DNA of 64,000 bases from Pirellulales bacterium (GCA_022844125.1 JALHMI010000009.1:285111-349110); one strand, 5' to 3'; counted from the stretch's first letter, positions 19,637 through 29,209 are shown. Numbers and translations are program-made. Notes: a model not told the origin generated them from the sequence alone.

Positions 19637-21153
19637 ACTTGCTGCTGGTCCTACCGCTGGTGATCCCGCTCTTAACGGCCACCTTTTCGCTGTTGGCCTG
19701 GCGTCGGCTGGCGATCCAGCGAAAGCTGGCGGTCGTCGGCACCGCGGCGCTCCTCGGCGGCGGAGTGGCCTTGCTGACCTTAGTCTGGACACGTGGAATC
19801 GTGGCAACTCAGTTGGGGGCATGGCCGGCTCCCTTTGGCATTACGCTGGTCGCAGACATGTTCAGCGCCATCATGGTGGTGCTGGCAGGAGTGATCGGTC
19901 TGGCCGTGGCGGTTTACTCGTTGGCGAGCATGGACGAGCCGCGCGAGTCGTTTGGCTATTACCCGCTGTTGCAGATCCTGCTCATGGGCGTGTGTGGCGC
20001 TTTTCTAACGGGGGACTTTTTCAACCTCTACGTCTGGTTCGAGGTCATGCTGATGGCTTCGTTCGTGCTGTTGGCGCTGGGTGGCGAGCCAGACCAGTTG
20101 CGCGGGGCGATCAAGTACGTCACGCTCAACCTGCTGGCGTCCGCCCTGTTCCTGGCGGCGGTCGGCATCCTCTATGGCGTGACAGGTACGCTGAACATGG
20201 CGGATTTGGCGCGCAAACTTAGCGCGGTGGCCGAGCCCGGAACGATGACCGCCCTGGCGATGCTGTTCCTGATGGCGTTTGGCATCAAGGCGGCCGTCTT
20301 CCCGTTGTTCTTCTGGTTGCCGGCCTCGTATCACACTCCGCCAGTGGCCGTGTCGGCGGTGTTCGCCGGCTTGCTCACGAAGGTTGGCGTCTACGCGCTC
20401 ATACGGGTCTTCACGCTGATCTTCGTCGCAGATGCAGGATACACCCACACGCTGATTCTCGTCATCGCCGGGCTGACGATGGTCACGGGAGTGCTTGGCG
20501 CTGCGGCTCAGCACGAGTTCCGCCGCATCCTCTCGTTCCACATCATCAGCCAGATCGGCTACATGATCCTGGGGCTCGGATTGGCCGGGCTGACGGACTC
20601 CCCAGCCATCTCGACGCTGGCGCTGGCCGGTTCGGTCTTTTACATCATGCATCACATCATCGTAAAGACGAATCTGTTTCTGGTGAGCGGCGTGGCCCAG
20701 AGGCTGGGCGGCTCGTTCGAGCTGAAGGAGCTCGGCGGCCTGTACCGCGCTGACCCAGGGCTGACCGTCTTGTTCCTGATCCCGGCCTTATCTCTGGCAG
20801 GGATGCCGCCCCTGTCCGGCTTCTTCGCCAAGCTCTCGCTGGTTCAGGCTGGACTCGGAGCGGAACAATATGTGATCGTCGCCGTGGCCTTGGTGGTCGG
20901 GCTACTGACCCTCTTTTCGATGACCAAGATTTGGGCCGAGGCATTCTGGAAAGCTGCGCCCGCGGACTCGCCGCGGCAGACACTCAGCGCCGCGGAAAAA
21001 CGCAATCTCCTGCTGCCGATTGGCATGCTGGCCGCAATGACCGTAACCATCGGGCTGGCAGCGGAACCAGTCTTCGCGCTGGCAACTCGGGCGGCGGAAC
21101 AATTGACCGACCGAGACGCGTACATCCGCACCGTTCTGGGAGAACCACAATGA
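19633..21153 (+). CDS. mrpD: MrpD, Na+/H+ antiporter subunit (NuoN/M-like)
   Basis: A 506-residue proton-channel-type subunit. Diagnostic segments are [36 protein letters not shown] and [14 protein letters not shown]. Fourteen or so hydrophobic helices are apparent. It forms one of the two ion-translocating modules together with MrpA. Overlaps with mrpC (ATGA) and mrpE (ATGA) show tight coupling. Confidence 0.94.
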   Translation: MNLLLVLPLVIPLLTATFSLLAWRRLAIQRKLAVVGTAALLGGGVALLTLVWTRGIVATQLGAWPAPFGITLVADMFSAIMVVLAGVIGLAVAVYSLASMDEPRESFGYYPLLQILLMGVCGAFLTGDFFNLYVWFEVMLMASFVLLALGGEPDQLRGAIKYVTLNLLASALFLAAVGILYGVTGTLNMADLARKLSAVAEPGTMTALAMLFLMAFGIKAAVFPLFFWLPASYHTPPVAVSAVFAGLLTKVGVYALIRVFTLIFVADAGYTHTLILVIAGLTMVTGVLGAAAQHEFRRILSFHIISQIGYMILGLGLAGLTDSPAISTLALAGSVFYIMHHIIVKTNLFLVSGVAQRLGGSFELKELGGLYRADPGLTVLFLIPALSLAGMPPLSGFFAKLSLVQAGLGAEQYVIVAVALVVGLLTLFSMTKIWAEAFWKAAPADSPRQTLSAAEKRNLLLPIGMLAAMTVTIGLAAEPVFALATRAAEQLTDRDAYIRTVLGEPQ

Positions 21154-21629
21154 GGATGTTCTTGTGGAATCTCTTGCTGGCGTTAGCCTGGACTGTCTCC
21201 ACCGGCCAGTTCACAGTGGCGAACCTCCTGGTCGGCCTCGTCCTGGGTTACTTCATCCTTCTGTTCGCCGGCCGGGCCATAGGCTACTCCTCGTACTTTT
21301 CGAAGGTGCCGCAAGTTGTCGCCTTCGCCTTGTTCTACTTCGGGCAACTCATACTCGCGAACCTGCGAGTCGCCTACGATGTGGTCACGCCTACACATTA
21401 CATGCAACCCGGTGTGATCGCCATTCCCCTCGACGCCCATACGGACGCCGAGATCACTCTGCTGGCCAACCTGATCACATTAACTCCGGGTACATTGGCC
21501 CTGGATTTATCGGCTGACAGATCGGTCCTCTATGTCCACGCTATGTATATCAACAACTGCGATGTTGAAGAGGCCCGTCGGCAGATTAAGGAAGGCCTGG
21601 AGCGCCGCGTGCTGGAGTTACTGCGATGA
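21150..21629 (+). CDS. mrpE: MrpE, Na+/H+ antiporter subunit
   Basis: A 159-residue subunit starting at ATG 21150 within the mrpD stop (ATGA). The family motif [16 protein letters not shown] is present, followed by YVHAMYI. Two N-terminal helices precede a cytosolic domain. A longer in-frame extension upstream is entirely inside mrpD and was rejected. Confidence 0.93.
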   Translation: MRMFLWNLLLALAWTVSTGQFTVANLLVGLVLGYFILLFAGRAIGYSSYFSKVPQVVAFALFYFGQLILANLRVAYDVVTPTHYMQPGVIAIPLDAHTDAEITLLANLITLTPGTLALDLSADRSVLYVHAMYINNCDVEEARRQIKEGLERRVLELLR

Positions 21630-21916
21630 ATCTGGATGACATTACGCTCCTGGAAGGGGCGGTCATGCTGGGACTTGTCATGACGGGTCTTGCCATGTTT
21701 CTGGCTTTCTTCCGCTTAGTCCGCGGCCCGAGTCTGCCCGACCGAGTGGTAGCGCTCGATCTGATCGGGATCATCGCCGTGGGTGTGATCGCTGCTTACG
21801 ACATTCTCACCGAGCAGCCGGTCCTTCTCGACGCCGCCACGGTGGTGGCACTCGTAGCGTTTCTGGGGACGGTGGCATTCGCACGATATGTCGAGAGGAG
21901 ACAGCAAGATGAATGA
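21626..21916 (+). CDS. mrpF: MrpF, Na+/H+ antiporter subunit
   Basis: A 96-residue protein with three membrane helices and the MnhF motif FRLVRGPSLPDRVVALDLIG. It overlaps the end of mrpE by four bases and the start of mrpG by eight, as in compact Mrp operons. Confidence 0.93.
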   Translation: MNLDDITLLEGAVMLGLVMTGLAMFLAFFRLVRGPSLPDRVVALDLIGIIAVGVIAAYDILTEQPVLLDAATVVALVAFLGTVAFARYVERRQQDE

Positions 21917-22301
21917 CGTGGTGACTGCCGTGCTTATCGTCGTGGGCGGCGCGTTCATGCTGTTGGCCGGAGTGGGCATCGTCCGCATGCCCGATCTCTT
22001 CATGCGGATGCAAGCCGCCACGAAAGCCGCCACGTTGGGCGCCGGCTGCATGTTGATGGCCGTGGCAGTCCATTTTGGCGAGCTAACCGTCGTAACCCGT
22101 GCTCTGCTGGTGACCGCGTTCGTCTTTCTTACCGCGCCGGTCGCAGCCCACATGATCGCCCGGGCGGCTTACTCGGTCGGCACGCCACTCTGGAAGGGTA
22201 CCATCGCCGACGAGTTTCGCTGCGAGAATGATCGAGTGGGACAATCGGCTGGGGAGACTTCCACTGCGCAACGAGCTAATCCCGCGGCGCGAGAGAAGTG
22301 A
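21909..22301 (+). CDS. mrpG: MrpG, Na+/H+ antiporter subunit
   Basis: A 130-residue protein starting at ATG 21909 (MNDVVTAVLIVVGG) with three helices and the family motif GVGIVRMPDLFMRMQAATKAATLGAG. The second motif, LTAPVAAHMIARAAY, is also typical. The charged tail from about residue 95 is longer than usual. It is the last gene of the complete mrpABCDEFG operon; the gene after it is on the other strand. Confidence 0.9.
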   Translation: MNDVVTAVLIVVGGAFMLLAGVGIVRMPDLFMRMQAATKAATLGAGCMLMAVAVHFGELTVVTRALLVTAFVFLTAPVAAHMIARAAYSVGTPLWKGTIADEFRCENDRVGQSAGETSTAQRANPAAREK

Positions 22302-22464
22302 TACCTCCTTTGCGTGCGCAGGGGCAGTTGAGCGAAAGGGCGTTCAAAATTCCATCATCCATCAAGTTGCCGGTCTCTTGTCTGTCAACGCGGGTGGATC
22401 TCAACGTTTCTTCTAACCAGACGACCAATTGACGGTGTCCCTCTTGCCGAGGCCGTGCGTCAGT

Positions 22465-22490
22465 ATCTTCACGCCGGATCTTCACGCCGG
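22465..22490. repeat. Perfect tandem duplication of a 13-bp unit
   Basis: ATCTTCACGCCGG occurs twice back to back between the convergent ends of mrpG and the exchanger gene. It is probably a local slippage duplication without a known role. Confidence 0.6.
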
Positions 22491-22511
22491 GTTTCCGCGG
22501 CCTGTACAGCT

Positions 22512-23510
22512 CTACTGCCACAGGTAAAGCGTGACGAGCGCAATCAACACCATCAGGATGATAAGGCTTGCATCGGGCTCGAACAGCCAATATCGCTTCT
22601 CGGCCTGGTAAAGCAGGCTCAGGACCGCCACTGCGGTGATGAGGATTGCCCACGCTGCGGTTAGCGCGTGTGCCGACGAAAGAGCGGTGAACAAAGGTCC
22701 TGCTTGAAACAGATCGACGAACGCCAGGATGACCATGTTGAAGACGTTGCTGCCGAAGATGTTTCCGATTGCCATATCGAAGGCGCCTCGGCGCACCGCC
22801 GCGAACGTGGTAACCACCTCAGGAAGCGCAGTCGACAGGGCCACCAACGTCGTACCGACGAAAGTTCCGCCTAATCCCGTTCGCTCGGCCAAGCCGTCGG
22901 CGGACCGGGCAAGGAAGGGCGCCGCGACAAAAATGGCGGCGGCCGACACCAGATAGCCGACGATTGTCCCTGGTAACGTATACGACCCCGGCTCCGACTC
23001 CTCGTCTTTTTCGCCGCTCTCGGAATTGGCAGCGACCCGTTGCTCCAGGTAGAGTAGTCGCAAACAGAACCCTAAGGCGATAACCAGTACGAATGACTCA
23101 ATACCGACCCAGCCGAAAAGACTCCACCCAGGACGGATCAGAAGAAAGATCAACACCAGGGCCGTCATGACGATGCCCGCCCCGCCACCCAGAGCGTGGG
23201 CCGCGGCAGTGGAGGAGAGCATCCTGCCGCGGGAATAATGTGTTAAGTCCAGGCAGCCCAAGATCAGCAAATTCATTAGGCTACTTCCTAGCACGTCCCC
23301 GGCCGTCAGATCCACGGCTCCAATTAGCGCGGCGTTGGCTCCAATTGCCGCCTCCGGCAGGGAAGTGCCGACGGCCAAGAGGAGCATGCCGGCCAGCGTG
23401 CGACCTAGGCCAGTCAGGCCCGCGATGCGGTCGGCGAACCGGGTTAAGTAGCCCCCGGCCACAATGATCACCGCCGCTGGGATGCTGAATTGAAGGAAGT
23501 AAGCGAGCAT
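22512..23510 (-). CDS. Na+/Ca2+ exchanger superfamily (CaCA, YrbG-like) protein
   Basis: A 332-residue protein with about ten membrane helices arranged as two repeats. The alpha-repeat signatures are visible: GTSLPEAAIGANAALIGAVD followed by GDVLGSSLMN, and STALPEVVTTFAAVRRGAFD followed by IGNIFGSNVFN. Such proteins exchange Ca2+ (or K+) for Na+ or H+. ATG 23510 (MLAYFLQF) is preferred because the extra upstream residues are hydrophilic and atypical. Being next to the Mrp operon, it fits a Na+ homeostasis role; the actual ion is not shown by the sequence. Confidence 0.85.
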   Translation of the reverse strand: MLAYFLQFSIPAAVIIVAGGYLTRFADRIAGLTGLGRTLAGMLLLAVGTSLPEAAIGANAALIGAVDLTAGDVLGSSLMNLLILGCLDLTHYSRGRMLSSTAAAHALGGGAGIVMTALVLIFLLIRPGWSLFGWVGIESFVLVIALGFCLRLLYLEQRVAANSESGEKDEESEPGSYTLPGTIVGYLVSAAAIFVAAPFLARSADGLAERTGLGGTFVGTTLVALSTALPEVVTTFAAVRRGAFDMAIGNIFGSNVFNMVILAFVDLFQAGPLFTALSSAHALTAAWAILITAVAVLSLLYQAEKRYWLFEPDASLIILMVLIALVTLYLWQ

Positions 23511-23851
23511 GTCATGTGGCTCGATTTGCGAAGCATTCCGCAATCTATTGACACAGAATTTTGCTGGCGGTGGCTAGCGCAGCGATGCATCTCCAGTGCC
23601 AACCCCGCATTCTCTATTGCCTTGCTCGTTTCCCAGTCCACGGCCCATGGTCCCACACAAACAGTCGGCTGGCGTAGTGGCCACCAAGTTGGATAAGGCC
23701 CGCTCAGCCTGAATTATTTCGGCGTTGCCGCCATTTGTCGCGTCACTTCGACTCCAACTTCTCACTCCAAATTGTCAGTGTCGGTACAAGCGTTGCACTA
23801 TCCGATGTAGATAGACCGATCACAAGGCCGTGTCTTCGTTGGAGGCTCCAG
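23511..23851. other. Divergent intergenic region
   Basis: About 340 bases between the leftward exchanger gene and the rightward dehydrogenase. It holds the promoters of both. I see no convincing gene, repeat or RNA element in it. Confidence 0.5.
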
Positions 23852-24730
23852 ATGCAACGTTGGCAAACTGAGAATCGACCAAAATCTCCTCCACCGCAAA
23901 CCCAACCTAAGCCCGGCCTCGATTCAGAGATGACACCGGAGCCTCGCTACCAAGCCCCGCTCTACAAAGGCGCGGAGAAGCTCGAAGGCAAGGTCGCGCT
24001 CATTACGGGAGGCGACTCTGGTATCGGCCGAGCGATCGCCATCCTGTACGCGCGCGAAGGCGCCGATGTGGCCATCGTTTACCTGCCGCCGGAACAGTCC
24101 GACGCCGAAACGGCGGCCCGCGCAGTCGAAAAAGAAGGACGGAAGTCGCTGCTGCTGCCAGGAGATGTGACGAGTCGCGAGTTCTGCCAATCGGCGGTGG
24201 ACAAAACGGTTAACACACTCGGGCGACTCGATATCCTCGTGAACAATGCAGCGTATCAACAAACGACGAAAGACTTCGCCGACATCTCCGACGAACAATG
24301 GGATCTGACCTTCCGCACGAACATTTCCGGCTATTTCTACATGGCCCAGGCTGCCTTGCCGCACCTCAAACCAGGGGCCGCAATTATCAATTGCGGGTCC
24401 ATCACTGGCTTTGAAGGGAGCAAGACCCTCGTCGATTATGCGTCGACCAAGGGCGCGATTCACGCCTTCACGAAGTCGCTGGCCCAAAATCTGGCGGAGA
24501 AAGGGATCAGGGTGAACTGCGTCGCGCCAGGTCCCATCTGGACGCCACTGCAACCCGTCTCCAAACCGGCCGAGCAAGTCGCCGAGCATGGCGAAGATAC
24601 TCCGCTCAAACGACCAGGCCAGCCGGAAGAGGTTGCTCCAGCCTTTGTATTCTTCGCCTCCGAGGCGGATTCGAGTTATATCAGCGGCGAAGTGCTGACC
24701 GTGCTTGGCTGGGAAACTCGCGCAGCGTAG
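23852..24730 (+). CDS. SDR-family oxidoreductase (YhdG/YghA-like)
   Basis: A 292-residue short-chain dehydrogenase. The cofactor motif GGDSGIGRAIA, the NNAA motif in LVNNAAYQQ, the catalytic Ser in NCGSITGF and YASTK (Tyr and Lys) are all present. A Pro-rich N-terminal arm of about 45 residues before ITGGDSG is typical of the subgroup that includes general-stress proteins in Bacillus and E. coli YghA. ATG 23852 follows GGAGG at a good distance; the longer upstream frame lacks family similarity. Substrate unknown. It lies 26 bases before a second SDR gene, so they are probably co-transcribed. Confidence 0.88.
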   Translation: MQRWQTENRPKSPPPQTQPKPGLDSEMTPEPRYQAPLYKGAEKLEGKVALITGGDSGIGRAIAILYAREGADVAIVYLPPEQSDAETAARAVEKEGRKSLLLPGDVTSREFCQSAVDKTVNTLGRLDILVNNAAYQQTTKDFADISDEQWDLTFRTNISGYFYMAQAALPHLKPGAAIINCGSITGFEGSKTLVDYASTKGAIHAFTKSLAQNLAEKGIRVNCVAPGPIWTPLQPVSKPAEQVAEHGEDTPLKRPGQPEEVAPAFVFFASEADSSYISGEVLTVLGWETRAA

Positions 24731-24756
24731 CGACCAATCTCCGCGGGTGATGATTC

Positions 24757-25761
24757 ATGTCGTCCCTTTCCCGTCACCGGGCGATCGTCGTCGTGACCGG
24801 CGCCTCCGCAGGCGTGGGCCGGGCTGTGGTGCGTCGTTTCGCCAAGCACGGAGCGAGAGTCGCGTTGCTCGCTCGGGGTCGAGCAGGTCTTGAGGCCGCT
24901 CGCGCGGAAGTCGAGCAGGCAGGTAGCGAAGCTCTGGTGCTTCCCACCGATGTCGCCGACGCCGCGGCCGTCGAAGCTGCTGCCGCCGCCGTGGAAGAAC
25001 GCTTTGGACCCATCGATATCTGGATCAACAACGCAATGGTCTCCGTCTTTTCGCCTGTCAAGCAAATGACCGCAGAAGACTATCGCCGGGTGACGGAAGT
25101 CACCTATCTCGGCTATGTGTACGGCACGCTGGCGGCACTCAAACGCATGGTGCCGCGAGATCGCGGCATGATCGTGCAAGTCGGGAGTGCGCTTTCTTAC
25201 CGCGGCATTCCGTTACAATCAGCTTACTGTGCAGCTAAGCACGCCATCGAAGGATTCTCGGAGTCAGTCCGCACGGAATTGATTCACGATCGCAGCCAGA
25301 TACGCATCACCTTAGTCCATTTGCCAGCTGTTAACACGCCGCAGCATACCTGGTCGAAGAGTCGCATGCCGCGGAAGGCCCAGCCCGTGCCTCCCATCTT
25401 TCAACCCGAACTCGCCGCGGAGGCCATCTACCACGCGGCCTACCATTACCGCCGCGAATGGACTCTCGCGATGATCACTGACCTCGTGCTAGCCGGCAAC
25501 GCACTCGCGCCGGGCGTGGGTGATTGGTACATGGCCCGCACGGGCTACGAGTCGCAAATGACCGACGAACCAGAAGATCCCGATCGTCCGCACAATCTGT
25601 GGAATCCACTCCCGGGCGACTACGGCGCTCACGGCCGGTTTCGTGCGAAAGCTCGCTCATGGAGTGTGCAATGGTGGCTTACCCGTCACCGCTGGGCCGT
25701 GTGGCTGGTCGCCGCCCTGCTCGTTGGCTTGGGAATTATGGCGTGGAACATGATCGACTAA
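24757..25761 (+). CDS. SDR-family oxidoreductase with C-terminal membrane anchor
   Basis: A 334-residue classical SDR: cofactor site TGASAGVGRAVV, INNAMVS, Ser in VGSALSYRG and YCAAKHA. The sequence continues past the SDR fold with a region typical of a planctomycete/proteobacterial subfamily (YHAAYHYRREWT) and ends with one membrane helix (WAVWLVAALLVGLGIMAW), so the enzyme is probably tethered to the inner membrane. Substrate unknown. It is followed after 7 bases by the GH13 gene, suggesting a stress-related operon. Confidence 0.87.
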   Translation: MSSLSRHRAIVVVTGASAGVGRAVVRRFAKHGARVALLARGRAGLEAARAEVEQAGSEALVLPTDVADAAAVEAAAAAVEERFGPIDIWINNAMVSVFSPVKQMTAEDYRRVTEVTYLGYVYGTLAALKRMVPRDRGMIVQVGSALSYRGIPLQSAYCAAKHAIEGFSESVRTELIHDRSQIRITLVHLPAVNTPQHTWSKSRMPRKAQPVPPIFQPELAAEAIYHAAYHYRREWTLAMITDLVLAGNALAPGVGDWYMARTGYESQMTDEPEDPDRPHNLWNPLPGDYGAHGRFRAKARSWSVQWWLTRHRWAVWLVAALLVGLGIMAWNMID

Positions 25762-25768
25762 CCGCCCA

Positions 25769-27421
25769 ATGAGGAACCGTGACGTGATCGACCTCTGGTA
25801 CAAGGATGCCGTCTTCTACGAAATAGACGTGAAGACTTTCCAAGACTCGAACGATGACGGCTGGGGCGACTTCTCCGGACTGATCCGCCGCTTGCCCCAT
25901 GTCGCGAGTCTGGGGGCGACCTGTATTTGGTTGCAGCCGTTTTATCCGTCCCCGCTAAAAGACGACGGGTACGATGTGGCCGATTTCTACAGTGTCGATC
26001 CGCGACTTGGATCTCTTGGAGATTTCGTCGACTTTGTTCGCGAAGCTCGCGAGCGGGGCCTGCGCGTGTTGATCGACCTGGTGGTGAACCACACCTCCGA
26101 CCAACATTCCTGGTTTCAGGCCGCTCGCGCGAATCCCAGATCACCCTATCACGACTACTACATCTGGTCGAAAACAAAACCGGAAAACTCTGAGGAAGGC
26201 GTCATATTTCCGGGCTCGCAACAGGCAATCTGGTCGTACGATACCGCGGCCGGCATGTACTACCACCACCAGTTCTATGAGCACCAACCGGATCTCAATA
26301 TCGCCAACCCCGCCGTTCGTGACGAAATCTGTAAAATCATGGGCTTCTGGTTGGAATTGGGGATCAGCGGCTTTCGGCTCGATGCGGCGCCCTTCCTTGG
26401 TGGCAAACCGGATGAAGACGGCAATCCGGCCCAACAACTTTTTGAACATTTGGAAGAGTTCCGACAGTTCCTCTCCTGGCGCAGCAGTTCCGCGATCATT
26501 CTCGCCGAAGCGAACGTCTCGCTGAACGAAATGCCAAAGTACTTCGATCATGGTCCGCAATTGCACATGCTGTTCAACTTCCTGATGAATCAGCGGATCT
26601 TCCTCGCACTCGCGCGGGAAGAGGCGGAGCCCATTGCGGAACTGCTGCGAGAGCTTCCTTCTCGCAAGGAAACAGGTCAATGGGGAAACTTCCTCCGCAA
26701 TCATGACGAGTTGTCACTCGATCGCTTGACCGACGCGGAACGGGACGAGGTCTTCGCCGCCTTCGCCCCCGAGGAAAGCATGCGCATCTACGGTCGAGGC
26801 ATTCGGCGCAGGTTGGCGCCGATGCTCCAAGGCGACCGCCGCCGCGAAGAACTCGCTTACAGCCTGCTCCTCACGCTGCCCGGAACTCCCGTACTGCGCT
26901 ACGGCGACGAAATCGGCATGGGAGATGACCTGTCGTTGCCCGAGCGCCTTACGGTCCGGACACCCATGCAATGGAGTCCTGAGAAAAACGGCGGATTCTC
27001 GAACGCTGACCCGGGGCGTTTGATTCGTCCAGTCGTCATGTCCTCCGACTTCGGCTTCGATAAAGTTAATGTCGCCACGCAAGACCGCGAGCAGGATTCT
27101 CGCCTGAGTAGAATGCAGCACTTGCTGCACATTCGCAGAAAGTGCCCGGAAATCGGCTGGGGCAATTACCAGGTTCTGCCAGGTTGCCATCGCAGTGTGC
27201 TCGCTCACCGCTGCCAATGGCGTCGAAGCGGATTGGTTGCCGCGCATAACCTTTCCGGCCAGCCGGTGCAGACGCTTATCCCCCTCGAAGCCGGAGAAAC
27301 ATTGATCGAGATCGCCGGCAACCGCCCCCACCAGGAAGTCCCCGAACCGACCCGCATTGAACTCGAAGCCTATGGCTATCGCTGGTTTCGCATCCAGGGC
27401 GACAACTGGCAATCCGTTTGA
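25769..27421 (+). CDS. treS: GH13 alpha-glucosyl enzyme, trehalose synthase-like (TreS type)
   Basis: A 550-residue alpha-amylase superfamily enzyme. It begins with LWYKDAVFYEIDVKTF followed by DGWGDF, typical of TreS. The four catalytic regions are visible: DLVVNHTSDQHSWF, GFRLDAAPF (nucleophile Asp), ILAEANV (acid Glu) and FLRNHDEL (third carboxylate). The calcium-site-like DSNDDGWGD is present. TreS interconverts maltose and trehalose; related enzymes make maltose-1-phosphate products only with other partners not seen here. No maltokinase domain is fused. Trehalose formation would fit the osmotic stress genes around it. Other GH13 activities such as oligo-1,6-glucosidase cannot be excluded. 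Confidence 0.8.
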   Translation: MRNRDVIDLWYKDAVFYEIDVKTFQDSNDDGWGDFSGLIRRLPHVASLGATCIWLQPFYPSPLKDDGYDVADFYSVDPRLGSLGDFVDFVREARERGLRVLIDLVVNHTSDQHSWFQAARANPRSPYHDYYIWSKTKPENSEEGVIFPGSQQAIWSYDTAAGMYYHHQFYEHQPDLNIANPAVRDEICKIMGFWLELGISGFRLDAAPFLGGKPDEDGNPAQQLFEHLEEFRQFLSWRSSSAIILAEANVSLNEMPKYFDHGPQLHMLFNFLMNQRIFLALAREEAEPIAELLRELPSRKETGQWGNFLRNHDELSLDRLTDAERDEVFAAFAPEESMRIYGRGIRRRLAPMLQGDRRREELAYSLLLTLPGTPVLRYGDEIGMGDDLSLPERLTVRTPMQWSPEKNGGFSNADPGRLIRPVVMSSDFGFDKVNVATQDREQDSRLSRMQHLLHIRRKCPEIGWGNYQVLPGCHRSVLAHRCQWRRSGLVAAHNLSGQPVQTLIPLEAGETLIEIAGNRPHQEVPEPTRIELEAYGYRWFRIQGDNWQSV

Positions 27422-27800
27422 CTCGGGTTTGCGCCCACATCGTTCGCCGATGTGCGGCGACTTGGCAACAGATGGTATAGGAGTTGAACTAGCGCCGCGT
27501 TGCTCGTGCGTACGCGCACGATTTCCCAAACAATCTCTTCGTGCTGGCACACGCCTTATCTGGCTTAAACACCGATCATCATGACTGCGGCAGGGCTGAT
27601 CGGTTGAATCTTCCCGCCCAACTTCCGCCAGTACGTTAGCGGCATGTCTGGCCTGCCGCCTCTACCGCAATCAGCTCGGAAAGCTACCTCATTCGGATGC
27701 GATATGCGCACTGCGGCGAGCAATCAATTGGCTACATTGACAAGCAACCAAAGGACCTGATTCCTTCGTCCAGTTGCGAATGAGCCCGACAGAGTTCAAT
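27422..27800. other. Intergenic region without recognisable content
   Basis: About 380 bases downstream of the GH13 gene. Frames on both strands are short and lack start signals. It ends at the in-frame stop that precedes the truncated PIN-like gene. Confidence 0.5.
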
Positions 27801-27810
27801 AGACGTCCTG

Positions 27811-27840
27811 TGTAGACCAGCGCATTGTTGTAGACCAGCG
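27811..27840. repeat. 12-bp direct repeat at the start of a truncated gene
   Basis: TGTAGACCAGCG occurs at 27811-27822 and 27829-27840. In the frame of the next gene it gives a repeated VDQRI peptide. It lies where that gene loses its N-terminal half, so it may mark a rearrangement junction. Confidence 0.55.
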
Positions 27841-27880
27841 GATTAATGTTGCTCCCATTGATGACGCCGACCTTGAGGAG

Positions 27881-28654
27881 ATGTGGCAGGCGTATTTTGC
27901 TGGCGCTCCACCGTTCGGATCCGTGAAAGCCCGCCAGGATATTCCCGACGCATTCATCTATGCCGCCGCCCGGAGAATCGCCGGTCAGATGGGAAGCTGG
28001 AAGCTTCACTGCATCGCGGCGGACAAGCGGCTGCGGACGGCGCTCGCCGGATTGGATTCGATCGAAACTTACGAGAGCCTGGACTCGTTCTTCGCGAGCA
28101 ACGCCGGCCGCGCCTTGATGAAACAGTCTGATCTGTCAAAGCTGTGGGCGAAGGACTCCGGCGAAATCTTCTCATATATCGCCGACAATGAGGCGCCGTT
28201 CATCGAAGGGATCAAGGGCGCCATCTGGGAGCACTTACCGGGTTACGTCGAGGTCAAAGGGGAGATTCCCAGCGACGACGGTACGGCGATGATTTCGTCG
28301 GTGCAGGATATTCTGGACGTCCCGATTGATTGGAACCAGCGATTGGAATTCGCTTCCGGAGGGGTGTTGGTTCCATCCTTAGTCAACTGTGAATTGGAAT
28401 GGGATTTCGAGGTGTACCGATCCAACGCCTTCGACGTGCCGGAATGGGTCCACGTGAGCATTGGTGACTTTGAACGAGACCATTCCTTTGAAGCCTCCGG
28501 GTGCCCGCCTGCTCGGGTAACTGGGCAATTGCGGCTGCAGTTCACGGCCTCACAACTCAGTGATCGCACTCGGCAAGATCCTGCCACGGAAGTCGAGTTC
28601 GACGAGGCCGAGCTCATTTCGGACATGCTGGACGAGAGTGACAGCCATGCTTGA
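27881..28654 (+). CDS. PIN-like (DUF4935-type) protein, probably missing its N-terminus
   Basis: The readable frame contains KARQDIPDAFIYAAARRI and then LHCIAADKRLRTAL, which resemble the last two acidic motifs of a PIN-type ribonuclease fold (DUF4935-like). A C-terminal domain of about 170 residues follows that I do not recognise. The first part of a PIN domain, including the initial LDTN-type Asp, is absent. Coding potential continues upstream of ATG 27881 to a stop near 27798 but without a start codon, across the 12-bp duplication. I infer a 5'-truncated gene. It may have been the toxin or nuclease part of a defence or toxin-antitoxin module. Confidence 0.5.
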   Translation: MWQAYFAGAPPFGSVKARQDIPDAFIYAAARRIAGQMGSWKLHCIAADKRLRTALAGLDSIETYESLDSFFASNAGRALMKQSDLSKLWAKDSGEIFSYIADNEAPFIEGIKGAIWEHLPGYVEVKGEIPSDDGTAMISSVQDILDVPIDWNQRLEFASGGVLVPSLVNCELEWDFEVYRSNAFDVPEWVHVSIGDFERDHSFEASGCPPARVTGQLRLQFTASQLSDRTRQDPATEVEFDEAELISDMLDESDSHA

Positions 28655-28901
28655 TGTCGCGCCTTTTCAACGACAATCGTCCCCTGTTCATCGCAATTCT
28701 CGTATCGGATTCGACGACTAAGCACGAGCACTGGCTTCACTGCCCGCTCCGACGTCCCCGCGGTCGAAGATTCCATCTCCTCAGAAGGCCTGCTCCATTC
28801 GGAGCTGGGAGCGCCTGGGCATCGCACGTTTGGCTCAACCTGGCGAAATGGGGCATTGCGCATCACAACACGACCATTTCACCCGGCAGGGCAAAAACGC
28901 C

Positions 28902-28927
28902 AAAACCCTTGCGGCTGCAAGGGTTTT
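28902..28927 (-). terminator. Strong hairpin terminator downstream of the tRNA-like end
   Basis: An 11-bp perfect stem (AAAACCCTTGC / GCAAGGGTTTT) around a 4-base loop. On the minus strand it lies about 40 bases after the tRNA/tmRNA-like 3' end and is followed by GGCG and a run of T. This is the expected position of a terminator for the RNA gene that once ended here. Confidence 0.65.
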
Positions 28928-28964
28928 GACGCTGATCGTCGCTCTATGTCAGAGCATGACAAAG

Positions 28965-28984
28965 TGGAGGCGGCGGGAATCGAA
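28965..28984 (-). repeat. tRNA/tmRNA 3'-end-like 20-bp repeat, copy 2
   Basis: Identical to 7510-7529 over 20 bases. On the minus strand it reads as a T-arm and acceptor end. The sequence beyond the 20 bases differs between copies. It is likely an integrase target site duplicated by insertion. Confidence 0.75.
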
Positions 28985-29108
28985 TGAGCCGCTCGCCTCT
29001 TCCAACAGTATACCCGACACAACTTTAAGCGCCCAACAGTATCGCAAGTCAGTGGTTCAGTCAGTACCTGGCGTGAATCACACTGTCCATCAGCGTCCTG
29101 GTGTGTCC

Positions 29109-29209
29109 ACTGCGGACCCGGAACTCTTGCGGCTCCTCAATGTTTGGAGCCAACTGCCTGACTACATTCGCGTGGCCATCAATGCGCTCGTGTCCGCCTT
29201 CGAACCGGA
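29109..29209 (+). pseudogene. Coding fragment related to the one at 7629-7723
   Basis: Translation gives DPELLRLLNVWSQLPDYIRV followed by AINALVSAF. The pattern D-P-[DE]-L, W, L, I-R, A matches the fragment next to the first 20-bp repeat, and the spacing to the repeat is similar. There is no start codon in context. It is probably a remnant of a gene that normally adjoins this attachment site. Confidence 0.45.

Noticed and set aside
28243..28866. Minus-strand 207-codon frame opposite the PIN-like gene
   Set aside because: It has no ribosome binding site or family pattern and lies opposite the better-supported plus-strand frame.
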